Below are positions 1 through 8,148 of a stretch of DNA of 15,556 nucleotides, in pieces; the stretch's first letter is position 1, and the number at the start of each line of letters is the position of its first letter. Below the pieces are notes generated by a model. It had not been told where the DNA came from. It saw only the letters and a program-made list of their open reading frames with translations, and ran no database searches. This DNA comes from Flavobacteriales bacterium UBA7690. Lineage in GTDB: Bacteria; Bacteroidota; Bacteroidia; Flavobacteriales_F; PHOS-HE28. Both the position numbers and the translations under genes were made by a program. The stretch is taken from contig DLGQ01000027.1 of NCBI GenBank assembly GCA_002482775.1, positions 19,213 through 34,768 on the forward strand, in the 5' to 3' direction.

Positions 1-2
1 TT

Positions 3-341
3 CTGAGGTCGAATGAACTTCATTCTTTCTACGAGCAGTTGGATCGGATATTCCCATCCTCCAAATGGAGAGGTACACAAGTGGATCTTCATTCAGCGTT
101 CGAGCATTCCTTGCCTCTCACGGCATTTGAATTCAACATCCGATCATCACATTTGATAGCGACGAACTGTCGCGTCGTCGTAATCAACAACGACGTTACG
201 ATAGTTGATCCGCCAGAGCCGGTCCTACTGGGGCAGATCATCGCAAGTATCGATCAAAGCCCGAATTTCACCGCCCTTCAAAAGGACAGCCTTCAAGAAT
301 GGCTTGATCGACCATGGGTATCATATGACATTTGGAGATAG
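3..341 (+). CDS. 3' end of an unrecognised protein (5' partial)
   Basis: The reading frame is open from the left edge of the window to a TAG stop at 339-341, so the true start very probably lies outside. An internal TTG at 39 could serve as a start, but codons before it (ending ...SFYEQ) read on without interruption. The visible 112 residues are mixed hydrophilic and hydrophobic, with no membrane segment or signal peptide, and include a beta-rich stretch (VVVINNDVTIVDPPEPVLL) followed by a likely helical C-terminus. I do not recognise a family. The stretch is visibly richer in A+T than the genes to its right, which could mean a different origin or weak selection. Function unknown. Coding status is moderately likely because the frame is open and the protein sequence looks well-formed. 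Confidence 0.5.
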   Translation: MRSNELHSFYEQLDRIFPSSKWRGTQVDLHSAFEHSLPLTAFEFNIRSSHLIATNCRVVVINNDVTIVDPPEPVLLGQIIASIDQSPNFTALQKDSLQEWLDRPWVSYDIWR

Positions 342-396
342 CTTCATTGTTACGTTCTGGGCTGCAATGCATTCACTCTTCAAACCATAGAACGCC

Positions 397-594
397 ATGA
401 AGACCCGCACCGCCATTTCCTTGTTGCTCGTTGGCACCGCCATGCTCACCTTCGGTGGGCTCTTCAAATTGATGCACTGGCCTACGGCGAACATCCAGTT
501 GCTGCTCGGTGGTCTGGTACAGATAGTAGGTTTGCTCACCCTTGCAGCCAGCGTGGTGCGGAAACCTGATCTGAAGGAACTGCTGGAACGGTGA
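397..594 (+). CDS. small two-helix membrane protein, GldL-like motif
   Basis: A 65-residue protein with two predicted membrane helices (about residues 6-23 and 32-53) joined by the short loop KLMHWP (24-29), and a charged C-terminal tail (RKPDLKELLER). The loop resembles the K-(I/L)-x-HWPGA motif in the N-terminal hairpin of GldL, the inner-membrane component of the Bacteroidota type IX secretion/gliding motor. This protein has only the hairpin and none of the cytoplasmic part, so it is not GldL itself but one of the small GldL-hairpin-like membrane proteins. The ATG at 397 gives a clean membrane-protein N-terminus; no Shine-Dalgarno is visible, as is usual in this phylum. It ends 43 bases before the convergent MORN-repeat gene. 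Function unknown; an inner-membrane location is the safe inference. Confidence 0.75.
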   Translation: MKTRTAISLLLVGTAMLTFGGLFKLMHWPTANIQLLLGGLVQIVGLLTLAASVVRKPDLKELLER

Positions 595-613
595 TCACGG
601 AAAGTCGAAAAGA

Positions 614-627
614 TCGGGGTTTCCCGA
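614..627. terminator. small hairpin between convergent genes
   Basis: TCGGG (614-618) pairs with CCCGA (623-627) across a GTTT loop, in the 43-bp gap between two convergent genes. It could act as a weak bidirectional terminator, but the stem is only 5 bp and there is no strong T-run. Confidence 0.25.
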
Positions 628-637
628 GCAATTCAGT

Positions 638-1048
638 TTAGTAATCCCGCTGCACCGCAAGTGCGCCGTCGTTGGCATAGGCTTCGCCTCGAACCAATCG
701 GCCGGACGAATAGGTGAGCTGGCCCAGTGGCGCATCGGCATGGTCGCGGAACTGCCACACGCCTTGCCGCTCCCCATTGCGGAAACCGGCTTGGGCCAAC
801 AACGCGCCAGTATCGTTGTATTGCTTCCAAACGCCATCGCGACGCCCTTTCAGGAAACAACCGATCTCCTTCACCTGACCGTTCTCGTGGTAGGTGATGA
901 AGTGGACGCGACCTCCATCGGAGTAACGCGTCGCGCGTAAGGTGCCATCGGGCCAATGCTCCTGCGCGATCAACTCCTGTGCGGCCAGATCAGGCGACGC
1001 AAGGCAGGCGACAATGGCGAACAGGGCGATATGCAGGTGGCGTACCAT
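638..1048 (-). CDS. secreted MORN_2-type repeat protein
   Basis: A 136-residue protein with an N-terminal signal peptide (MVRHLHIALFAIVACLASPDLAAQ, written here as a hydrophobic core ending LAAQ near residue 24) and then several short repeats of the form Y-x-NG-x6-G-x-F-x-x-G-x-R-x-G-x-W, clearest at residues 53-74 (YHENGQVKEIGCF... GRRDGVW) and 79-98 (DTGALLAQAGF... GERQGVW). These are MORN_2 repeats of the YwqK type. In Bacteroidota such proteins are common, exported and mostly of unknown role; the label 'antitoxin' often attached to them is not supported by anything here. An in-frame ATG 33 bases upstream (1081) would add 11 residues and hide the signal peptide. I prefer 1048, because the likely -7 promoter box lies at 1068-1061, between the two ATGs. 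Single gene, divergent from the acetyltransferase operon. Confidence 0.75.
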   Translation of the reverse strand: MVRHLHIALFAIVACLASPDLAAQELIAQEHWPDGTLRATRYSDGGRVHFITYHENGQVKEIGCFLKGRRDGVWKQYNDTGALLAQAGFRNGERQGVWQFRDHADAPLGQLTYSSGRLVRGEAYANDGALAVQRDY

Positions 1049-1060
1049 GGCTTGGATGCC

Positions 1061-1068
1061 CAAATGTA
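1061..1068 (-). promoter_or_regulatory. candidate -7 box of the MORN-repeat gene
   Basis: On the minus strand the bases read TACATTTG, an exact match to the Bacteroidota -7 consensus TAnnTTTG. It lies 12 bases before the ATG at 1048. The -33 element is weak (no TTG at 19-20 bases; TGTG at about 21), so the call rests mainly on the -7 match and its position. Confidence 0.45.
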
Positions 1069-1206
1069 GCACACGATTCACCTATTCTTCACATTGGCTT
1101 AACATGAAATGCACCGTGGATCGTTGACCGGCCAGGAACGAACCACGATGTGTGCGAGGCCCATGTGCTTTGTGGCTACACGGTACATTAGCCGCCCTTC
1201 GCTGCG

Positions 1207-2634
1207 ATGGTCTTCAGCTCGCCCGTTTTCCTCTTCCTCTTCCTGCCACTGACCCTGTTGGCGGTTTGGCTCTTCGGTCGGCGGGGCCAGAACATCGTGC
1301 TGCTCTTCGCCAGCTTGCTGTTCTATGCGTGGGGTGAAGGCACCTATGTGCTGTTGATGCTGGCCACCATACTGGTGAACCACACCGTGGCCATGGTGAT
1401 GGATCGGAGCCGATCGCCGAGGACCTGGCTCACCATCGGCATCACGCTGGACCTCGCGGTGCTGGTCGCGTTCAAGTACACCAATTTCATCGCCGACAGC
1501 CTGAGCACACTACTGCTCCCGCTGAACATCGCGCCGATCCGTTTGGAGCCCGTACACCTGCCCATTGGTGTATCCTTCTACATCTTCCACAGCATCAGCT
1601 ACCTGGTGGACATCTACCGCGGCAAAGCCAAAACGGCGCAGAGCCCAACGATCACCGCGCTCTACATCACCCTCTTCCCGCAGCTCGTTGCCGGGCCAAT
1701 CGTACGATTCCACGATGTGGCCAAGCAGTTCACCGAACGGGTGATGAACATGGACCTCTTCGCCAGCGGGGTCCGACGTTTCATCGTGGGCCTGGCGAAG
1801 AAAGTGTTGATCGCGGACCAATGCGCACGGATCGCGGATGCCGTGTTCCTGGTCCCGTCGGAAGAACTGCCGTTCGCCACCGCCTGGCTTGGTGCCCTTG
1901 CCTACGCGGTGCAGATCTACTTCGACTTCAGCGGCTACAGCGATATGGCGATCGGGTTGGGCCGCATGTTCGGTTTCCAGTTCCTGGAGAATTTCGATCG
2001 GCCGTACATCGCCCGATCGGTGCGCGAATTCTGGCGGCGCTGGCATATCAGCCTCAGCAACTGGTTCCGCGACTACCTCTACATCCCGCTAGGCGGCAAC
2101 CAACACGGCGGCGCTCGCACCTACTTCAACCTGCTCACCGTGTTCTTCCTTACTGGCTTGTGGCATGGCGCTAGTTGGAACTTCGTGGTGTGGGGCCTTG
2201 TACATGGCTTCTTCATGATCTTGGAGCGCGCTGGTCTAGGGCGCTTGCTGGAGCGGTCGCCACGCATCATCGGCCATGTTTACACGCTCCTCGTGGTGAT
2301 CATGGCCTGGGTGCTGTTCCGCGTTACGGATCTTCATTCCGGATACCACTACCTCCTGGCCATGGTGGGTGCAAGCCCTGGCGATATCGTCCTATACCCA
2401 CCTATGCTCTACCTCACCAACAGCACCGTGCTCGCCTTGTCCATCGGCATTCTTGGAGCGGTGAACGTCCATGCACTTATCGGACGATGGATCGGGGTAC
2501 GCGCTACGGAGCCGATCTTCCCTTCCGGAATGCGCGGTGCCATGGAACTGGTGGGGCTGGTCCTGCTTCTCGTTGGTGTGTTCATGGCGGTGGCCAGTTC
2601 AACGTACAGCCCGTTCATCTACTTCAGGTTCTAG
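1207..2634 (+). CDS. MBOAT family O-acyltransferase, AlgI-like
   Basis: A 475-residue polytopic inner-membrane protein of the AlgI/DltB branch of the membrane-bound O-acyltransferases. AlgI-type proteins carry acetyl groups from a cytoplasmic donor across the membrane for O-acetylation of exported polysaccharide. Visible signatures: LFPQLVAGPIVRF (156-168), QIYFDFSGYSDMAIGLGRMFGF (236-257), FWRRWHISLSNWFRDYLYIPLGGN (275-298, containing H280) and GLWHGASWNFVVWGLVHG (317-334), where H320 is the invariant MBOAT histidine. About ten or more hydrophobic segments and full AlgI length indicate an intact enzyme. The ATG at 1207 starts directly before the first hydrophobic helix. It is followed after one base by the SGNH gene, so the two are surely co-transcribed. 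A weak -7-like TACATTAG at 1184-1191 may drive them. The glycan acceptor is not shown by sequence; the adjacent glycan export genes make a surface polysaccharide the likely target. Confidence 0.93.
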   Translation: MVFSSPVFLFLFLPLTLLAVWLFGRRGQNIVLLFASLLFYAWGEGTYVLLMLATILVNHTVAMVMDRSRSPRTWLTIGITLDLAVLVAFKYTNFIADSLSTLLLPLNIAPIRLEPVHLPIGVSFYIFHSISYLVDIYRGKAKTAQSPTITALYITLFPQLVAGPIVRFHDVAKQFTERVMNMDLFASGVRRFIVGLAKKVLIADQCARIADAVFLVPSEELPFATAWLGALAYAVQIYFDFSGYSDMAIGLGRMFGFQFLENFDRPYIARSVREFWRRWHISLSNWFRDYLYIPLGGNQHGGARTYFNLLTVFFLTGLWHGASWNFVVWGLVHGFFMILERAGLGRLLERSPRIIGHVYTLLVVIMAWVLFRVTDLHSGYHYLLAMVGASPGDIVLYPPMLYLTNSTVLALSIGILGAVNVHALIGRWIGVRATEPIFPSGMRGAMELVGLVLLLVGVFMAVASSTYSPFIYFRF

Positions 2635-2635
2635 G

Positions 2636-5032
2636 ATGAACAACCCCGCACGCAAACTCTGGTTGCCACTGATCGGTGCGTTCCTGGTCTTCTTGGGCCT
2701 GTGGTATGCGCTTCGCGTGCCCGTTGCACCACTGGGATTGAGCATCGACCTGGAAGTGACCACTGCCTACGAGGACGACTACACCATATTCTACGATGAT
2801 GTGACCTACACGTTCTCGCCGGATCGGAAGGTGAGCATTGGGGTGACAGCGAGTTCCCGAACGCAGATCGTCCACTTCGACCTGCCGAAGGAGCTGAAGC
2901 GAATTCAAGGTTTGCGGATCGATCCGGCTACTAGTGCTACCACGCAAGCGCTGCACGCCATTATCCTGCGTGGTCCATACCGCACGGTTCGCCTCGGGCC
3001 GCAACGGATCATCGAGCTCTTCGCGCCCACGCACGACCTGAAACCGTTCGAGGTGGACACCCTCCACGATGCGGTCCGGATCATCGCCACCGGCAACGAT
3101 CCGTACTTCAGCACTACACGCGATATCGCGGACCTGACGGCAGAGGCCATGGATCCGGTGCGTCCGGTGGTCCGCCCGTTCTTACTGGCGGCAGTGGTCG
3201 CGATCTGCACGTTCTTCGTGTTGCGGTGGATACTTCGTAAGCGCGCCGCGCGCTCACATCAAGACGCGCGCGTAAGATCTCCGCAACACATTCCCCGGAA
3301 GCGTGTGGGCATGGCGATCTTGATCGCACTGGTTTGCGGGATGTTCGCACTCGGCTTGGCCAACGGCATCCACTTCAAGGATCGCGCGGTACATGTGGAA
3401 TTCGACCTTGTTGCTACGCGGGCCGATCACTTCCAGATCTTCCACGCGGCCGCAACAGGCGCGTTCACGAAGGAGATGTATGTCAACGCCGAACTCAGTG
3501 GATCACCCCGACCGCAGCGTGTTGTCTTCCGTATGCCGGCGGATACAGCGTATGGACACTTGCGTTTCGATCCAGGCAACCAGCAAGACAGTCTCCTGAT
3601 CCGCAGGATGACGTTCCGCTGCAACGATGAAGAGCTCGTCTTCCTTCCACAGGAACTTGATGAACTGTTCAGCGCGAACGAACAGGTACGCATCAAAGAA
3701 GTGACTCCGGCCGGGCTTCGCCTGATCTTCAGCGGGAATGACCCGTTCTTGTACTGCGATACCGATCTGCGCGAACGTATCGCGTCCTTGCAGAAACGCT
3801 CAGGCAACGGCCCGCTCCCTTTCTGCTTCGGACTGGTCACCGCGCTCTTCGTCCTTCTGGGGGCCCTACGCACCACACGCTTGGATGCGCTCTCCAGCCC
3901 TTCCAACCCCATGGCTGCGGCCATGTGCGGGATCTTCGTCGTGCTGATCTGGCTTCCCTTGTTGTCAGACCAACTGCCTATTGAACCCGGACTGCCGGAC
4001 ACGGAGAAACGGCCACTGGCCCCCAAGCCGCTTGCGCGGATGCACAGTGCGGAGCGCTTCCCGGCCCAATACACCAAGTACTTCGGCGACCATTTCGGTT
4101 TCCGCAAGTTGCTCTTCCGCTGGAACTCGCTCTTCTACAACTACGTGCTCCGAACCTCGCCGCTACCGGACAACGTGGTCTACGGCAAGGATGGTCATCT
4201 CTTCCTCTTGCGCGAAGGTGTCGTGGATCAGTATCGTGGCCTGCCGATCTTCGACGCTGCGGAACTGGACAAGATCTGCGAACGCTTGGAACATCGGCGA
4301 AAGTGGTTGGCCGACCAAGGCATCAGCTACTACCTCACCGTGGCACCCATGGCGAGTTCCATCTATCCGGACAAACTCCCGGAGCGGCTCGCACCCCTTG
4401 CAGGACACACCGGTGGACTTGACCAGTTGATCGCCCACTTGAAAGCCCGCACCGGCGTGCAGTTCATAGACATGCGCGCCCCCTTGCGCGATGCCCGCAC
4501 CGTGCGCGACCCGTATTACACCACCGACATCCACTGGAATCCATGGGGAGCGTATGTTGGCTATTCCACGTTGATGGAACGTATCGCGATGGATCATCCT
4601 GAAGTGGGGCTTCCTTGCCAAGCCGACGACTACATCGTAGAACCCGACACCAACGACCAGGGTGACCTTGCCTTGCAGTTGGCCATCAACGACAAGCTCA
4701 CTCGCGTCACCTACATGATGGTACCGAAGGAAGGCTTCCGTGCACACGACCTACCGGAAGAAGAACTACCGGCCTCGGGCTTCTTCAAGTTCAAGCCGGT
4801 CTTCAAACAAGGGCCGGACCCCGAAGCACCGCGCTTGTTGATGTTCCGTGATTCGTTCGCGGTGTACCTGATCCCCTACATGAGCGAGCACTTCAGCCGG
4901 AGTGTCTACGTCTGGTCGCCGGTGTTCATCCCGGATATCGTGACCAAGGAGAAGCCGGACATCGTGGTGCAGGAACTGCTGGAAGTGTTCATCACCGACC
5001 TCATCCACGACAAGGTGCGCGACGACCTTTAG
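2636..5032 (+). CDS. membrane-anchored AlgJ/AlgX-like SGNH acetyltransferase with duplicated N-terminal domain
   Basis: A 798-residue protein. The ATG at 2636 lies one base after the MBOAT stop; the frame is open further upstream but only inside the MBOAT gene. Order: membrane helix (about 8-26); soluble domain A (about 30-170); helix (180-199); basic linker; helix (223-242); domain B (about 247-380); helix (about 394-411); helix (about 426-444); then a C-terminal SGNH domain (about 450-798). The SGNH part has TTDIHWNPWGAY (629-640) with the D631-x-H633-W pair, and FRDSF (737-741) with S740 as the presumed nucleophile, as in AlgX/AlgJ, which move acetyl groups onto polysaccharide in the periplasm. 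Domains A and B look like copies of each other, each ending in a GNDP motif (153-156 and 367-370). Family members of this type usually have one helix and no such domains; the extra part is unusual. The partner is surely the MBOAT protein encoded before it. Confidence 0.9.
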   Translation: MNNPARKLWLPLIGAFLVFLGLWYALRVPVAPLGLSIDLEVTTAYEDDYTIFYDDVTYTFSPDRKVSIGVTASSRTQIVHFDLPKELKRIQGLRIDPATSATTQALHAIILRGPYRTVRLGPQRIIELFAPTHDLKPFEVDTLHDAVRIIATGNDPYFSTTRDIADLTAEAMDPVRPVVRPFLLAAVVAICTFFVLRWILRKRAARSHQDARVRSPQHIPRKRVGMAILIALVCGMFALGLANGIHFKDRAVHVEFDLVATRADHFQIFHAAATGAFTKEMYVNAELSGSPRPQRVVFRMPADTAYGHLRFDPGNQQDSLLIRRMTFRCNDEELVFLPQELDELFSANEQVRIKEVTPAGLRLIFSGNDPFLYCDTDLRERIASLQKRSGNGPLPFCFGLVTALFVLLGALRTTRLDALSSPSNPMAAAMCGIFVVLIWLPLLSDQLPIEPGLPDTEKRPLAPKPLARMHSAERFPAQYTKYFGDHFGFRKLLFRWNSLFYNYVLRTSPLPDNVVYGKDGHLFLLREGVVDQYRGLPIFDAAELDKICERLEHRRKWLADQGISYYLTVAPMASSIYPDKLPERLAPLAGHTGGLDQLIAHLKARTGVQFIDMRAPLRDARTVRDPYYTTDIHWNPWGAYVGYSTLMERIAMDHPEVGLPCQADDYIVEPDTNDQGDLALQLAINDKLTRVTYMMVPKEGFRAHDLPEEELPASGFFKFKPVFKQGPDPEAPRLLMFRDSFAVYLIPYMSEHFSRSVYVWSPVFIPDIVTKEKPDIVVQELLEVFITDLIHDKVRDDL

Positions 5033-5041
5033 GTTCAAAGG
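5026..5041. terminator. short inverted repeat spanning two convergent stop codons
   Basis: CCTTT (5026-5030) and AAAGG (5037-5041) flank a 6-base loop and include parts of both stop codons (TAG 5030-5032 on plus, TGA 5037-5035 on minus). Only two bases separate the convergent genes, so any terminator must overlap coding sequence; this 5-bp stem is a weak candidate. Confidence 0.2.
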
Positions 5042-8000
5042 GCGATCTGCCAGTCATGCACACCTCGGCTCAGGTTCGGGTTGTAACACGGGTCATCTTC
5101 AACGTAGGCCGCCCACCGTTCCTTGAACAGGCCCACTTCGCGCAAGTGCCTTTCGTAGCTCTCCTTCGTCATGTGCGGATGGCCGCGCGTGAGCGATTCG
5201 AAATGGTAGAGCGAGACGTCAGGAACGTACACATTGTTGAAGCCTGCTTCGCGTAAACGGAGGCACAGGTCCACATCGTTGTACTCCACGGTGAAGAGTT
5301 CCTCCCAACCTCCGATGCGTTCCAACTTGCTGCGCTCCACCATCATGCACGCCGCGGTAACAGCGCTGTTGTTGTTCACCGTGTTGATGTAGTTGAAATA
5401 ACCGGGCCCATCCTTATGGTAACCCACGAAGGTGTGACCTGCCACGCCCCCCAAGCCGATGATGACGCCCGCGTGCTGGATGGTGTCGTTGTGGTAAAGC
5501 AGCTTCACCCCTACTGCTCCAATGGATGGCCGCTGTGACCAGCTGTGCATGATGCGGAGCCATTCGCCATGGATCACCTCGGTATCGTTGTTCAGGAACA
5601 GGATGTGATCACCGGTGGCTTTGGCGGTGCCGAAGTTCATCAGTGCGCTGAAGTTGAACGGTGCATTGTTCTCATACCAACGGAAACGATCGGATTGCAA
5701 CCTTTCCATCTCCTTCATGAAGGCGAAGAAGGCCGGCTCCTTACTGTTGTTGCTGATCACGATCACTTCGTATTCCGGATGATCGGTCTTGTTGAAGATG
5801 GAATGCAGGCACGTGGCCAGCACATCGGTCTTGTCCTTCGTGGGTATCACGATGCTGACCTTGCCTTTCAGCGGTGCCTTGAAGTTGATCCGGTAGCCGC
5901 GATAGCCGCTGAGGAACTCCACTTCGGCGGGTTCGTCCCTTCGCTGCAAGGCTTCGGTGAGCGCGGACTTCGCTGCGATGTATGCGTAAGGCTTCACATC
6001 CTCGCTGAGCGCAGCGCTGGCCGCATGGATACGCCAATGGTACAGCACGCGTGGGATGTGTTCGATCCTCGCGGTGCGCTCAACGGCGCGCAGGATAAGG
6101 TCATAGTCCTGGCTGCCTTCGAACCCTTCGCGGAAACCACCGATCGCCTTCACGATGTCCGTTCGCATCACCACCAAATGACCGAAGTAGTTCCGCGACA
6201 ACAGATGATCCGAACACCACTGGGGTTTGAAGTGCGGTTCGGAGTGTTTGCCTTGCTCGTCGATCTTGTCCTCGTCTGTGTACAGGATCCCGGTATCGGG
6301 CTTCAGGTTGATACGTGTAACGATATGGTAGAGCGCATCGGGTGAAAGCAGATCATCATGATCCATGAACGCGATGAACTCCCCGGAAGCCAATTGCAAT
6401 GCGCTGTTGCTGGCCTTGCTGATGTGACCGTTCTCCGTGCGGAAGAACACCTTGATCCGTTCATCGGCCTTCATCCAACGCTCCAACAGGTCGCGTACCT
6501 CTCTCCCCGGTGATCGGTCATCGGCGATACAGAGCTCCCAATTCGGATAGGACTGATCGACCACGGATCGTATCGCCGCCTCCAGCAGGTGGATCGGCGT
6601 CGCATAGACCGGCATCACCACACTGATCAACGGACGTTGGGTGAACAGCGATGTTCGTTCCCGTTGGTCCACCAGGTCCGAGGGACGCGGGAACCTCCGC
6701 ATCATCCACTGGTGGTACGGATCGTCATGGTGGACCATGGCCGCTAGTAGTTCCTCGTTGCCCACCAGGATCCGCACCGGCTGGTCCTCGGTCATGATGT
6801 AAAGCGCACGGAAGATCTTCGCAAGGAACCTGCGCACGATCCGTCGACCCTTCTGCGAAACAAGGAATCCGATCCGTTTCAACCATCGGAAACCGGTACG
6901 CGAACTCCCACTGGAGGTGCGCAACAACGCACGCATCTTGTTGTAGCCTTTGCGCAACCGCCACAGCTTGCTGCTCTCGATCGCTTTGATCCGCTCTTCG
7001 TACTGACCGATCAAGGCCTGTAGACCACGGGCATGGTCGCGATGCACATTGAGCGCGTGCATCAACTTGTCCGTCTCACCAACCAGCCGGTGCGCCTCCG
7101 CGGAAAGCAATTCCTTCTCCTTGTCCAGCGCGAGCACCTGCGTGCGCATGCGATCCACTTCCACACGGCTTCGGTCAAGCTCCCCAGCAACATCGCTCCA
7201 CCGTTGATGCACTTCGGCCAGCATGGCCTGCTGCTCGTTCCGCTCGGCCTCCAGAGCACGTAAAAGCGCCGTGTGTTCAGCCTCTCGTTGGTGCAGGTCG
7301 ACCTTTGCTTCTTCAAGCAGCCCTTCAGCAATCTGTAGTCTTCGCGTAGCATCGGCCAATGCGCGTTGACCTTCTTCGATGCGCACCAGATCATTGGCCT
7401 GGATGCGATGCAGTTCAGCTATCACTTCAGGCCAGTACGTTTCGTAGGTCGGCCGGTGCTTGCTGACGATGTGCCGCACGATACGCTCCCGGATACGCTC
7501 GTCCACCGCGCGGCTGACCAACGAACCCTCACGCACCCTGTACTGGAAAGCCACACCGGGAACGTGGTGGAAGATGTGGCCCGCGATCATCAACCGCAGC
7601 CAGAGCTCCCAATCCTCGTAACCATCGCGCATGGCCTCGTCGTAGCCGCCAATGTCCTGGAGAACCGTTCTACGCACAACAGCGCAGGCATCGATGCGGT
7701 TGCCCACCAACTCTTCCAACAACGTGGGCGGCGCCTGTTCCACCACACCTTGACGAAGGCCGAACTCCTCGCGATCGCCGAAGACCACCGCGACGATCCC
7801 ATCCCTATCAAGAACCTTCGCGGCGCGCTCAAGGAATCCTGGAACGAGGCGGTTGTCGGCATCTAGGAAAAGCACATACGTTGCGGTAGAGGCACGCCAG
7901 CCGGTATTCCGCGCGGCGGATAGACCGCTGTTCGCCGTATCGATCACCCGGAACCCACGTGCGCGCAGGGCTTCAAGGACATCCAGCGTCCTTTGATCAG

Positions 8001-8148
8001 TGGAGCCATCGTTCACGATGATGACCCCTTGTCCGGCAACTCGGTCCGGGCCCAAACTTTCAATTGCTTCGAACAGGAACGCGCCATCATTGAAACACGG
8101 AATGACCACGTCCACCTTTCCAAGCAAAACGTTCGGTGTATCGCTCAT
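5035..8148 (-). CDS. three-domain GT2 glycosyltransferase with central coiled coil
   Basis: A 1037-residue cytoplasmic protein. First GT2 (GT-A fold) domain, residues about 12-210: VVIPCFNDG, VNDGST, D96-A-D98 and YEDWELW (177-183). Residues about 240-395 are rich in E, R, L, A and Q in heptad-like order, a long coiled coil. A basic linker (about 396-450) follows. Second GT2 domain, about 506-735: ISVVMPVY, D596-H-D598-D and GSQDYDL (678-684). Third GT2 domain, about 762-985: VSIVIPTKDK, NND at 853-855 (replacing DxD) and YNDVDLCLR (956-964). The second and third domains form the tandem pair often seen in bacterial rhamnosyl/galactosyl-type transferases; the added first domain and coiled coil make this a large fusion. 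The ATG at 8148 overlaps the stop of the ABC ATPase (ATGA), so translation is likely coupled. It probably makes several linkages of the exported glycan; the sugars cannot be told from sequence. Confidence 0.92.
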   Translation of the reverse strand: MSDTPNVLLGKVDVVIPCFNDGAFLFEAIESLGPDRVAGQGVIIVNDGSTDQRTLDVLEALRARGFRVIDTANSGLSAARNTGWRASTATYVLFLDADNRLVPGFLERAAKVLDRDGIVAVVFGDREEFGLRQGVVEQAPPTLLEELVGNRIDACAVVRRTVLQDIGGYDEAMRDGYEDWELWLRLMIAGHIFHHVPGVAFQYRVREGSLVSRAVDERIRERIVRHIVSKHRPTYETYWPEVIAELHRIQANDLVRIEEGQRALADATRRLQIAEGLLEEAKVDLHQREAEHTALLRALEAERNEQQAMLAEVHQRWSDVAGELDRSRVEVDRMRTQVLALDKEKELLSAEAHRLVGETDKLMHALNVHRDHARGLQALIGQYEERIKAIESSKLWRLRKGYNKMRALLRTSSGSSRTGFRWLKRIGFLVSQKGRRIVRRFLAKIFRALYIMTEDQPVRILVGNEELLAAMVHHDDPYHQWMMRRFPRPSDLVDQRERTSLFTQRPLISVVMPVYATPIHLLEAAIRSVVDQSYPNWELCIADDRSPGREVRDLLERWMKADERIKVFFRTENGHISKASNSALQLASGEFIAFMDHDDLLSPDALYHIVTRINLKPDTGILYTDEDKIDEQGKHSEPHFKPQWCSDHLLSRNYFGHLVVMRTDIVKAIGGFREGFEGSQDYDLILRAVERTARIEHIPRVLYHWRIHAASAALSEDVKPYAYIAAKSALTEALQRRDEPAEVEFLSGYRGYRINFKAPLKGKVSIVIPTKDKTDVLATCLHSIFNKTDHPEYEVIVISNNSKEPAFFAFMKEMERLQSDRFRWYENNAPFNFSALMNFGTAKATGDHILFLNNDTEVIHGEWLRIMHSWSQRPSIGAVGVKLLYHNDTIQHAGVIIGLGGVAGHTFVGYHKDGPGYFNYINTVNNNSAVTAACMMVERSKLERIGGWEELFTVEYNDVDLCLRLREAGFNNVYVPDVSLYHFESLTRGHPHMTKESYERHLREVGLFKERWAAYVEDDPCYNPNLSRGVHDWQIAL

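Noticed and set aside
1049..1081. Upstream ATG for the MORN-repeat gene
   Set aside because: Would place 11 residues before a standard signal peptide and lies upstream of the likely -7 box at 1068-1061.
2471..2635. N-terminal extension of the SGNH frame into the MBOAT gene
   Set aside because: It would overlap the last 164 bases of the acyltransferase; the ATG at 2636 directly precedes a membrane anchor and sits one base after the previous stop.
3427..4107. Long open frame on the minus strand opposite the SGNH gene
   Set aside because: Antisense shadow of a gene with clear domains; R/S-rich translation without motifs.
5545..6345. Long open frame on the plus strand opposite the three-domain glycosyltransferase
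   Set aside because: It lies wholly inside a well-supported GT2 gene on the other strand, and its translation shows no recognisable domain; long antisense frames are expected at this GC content.
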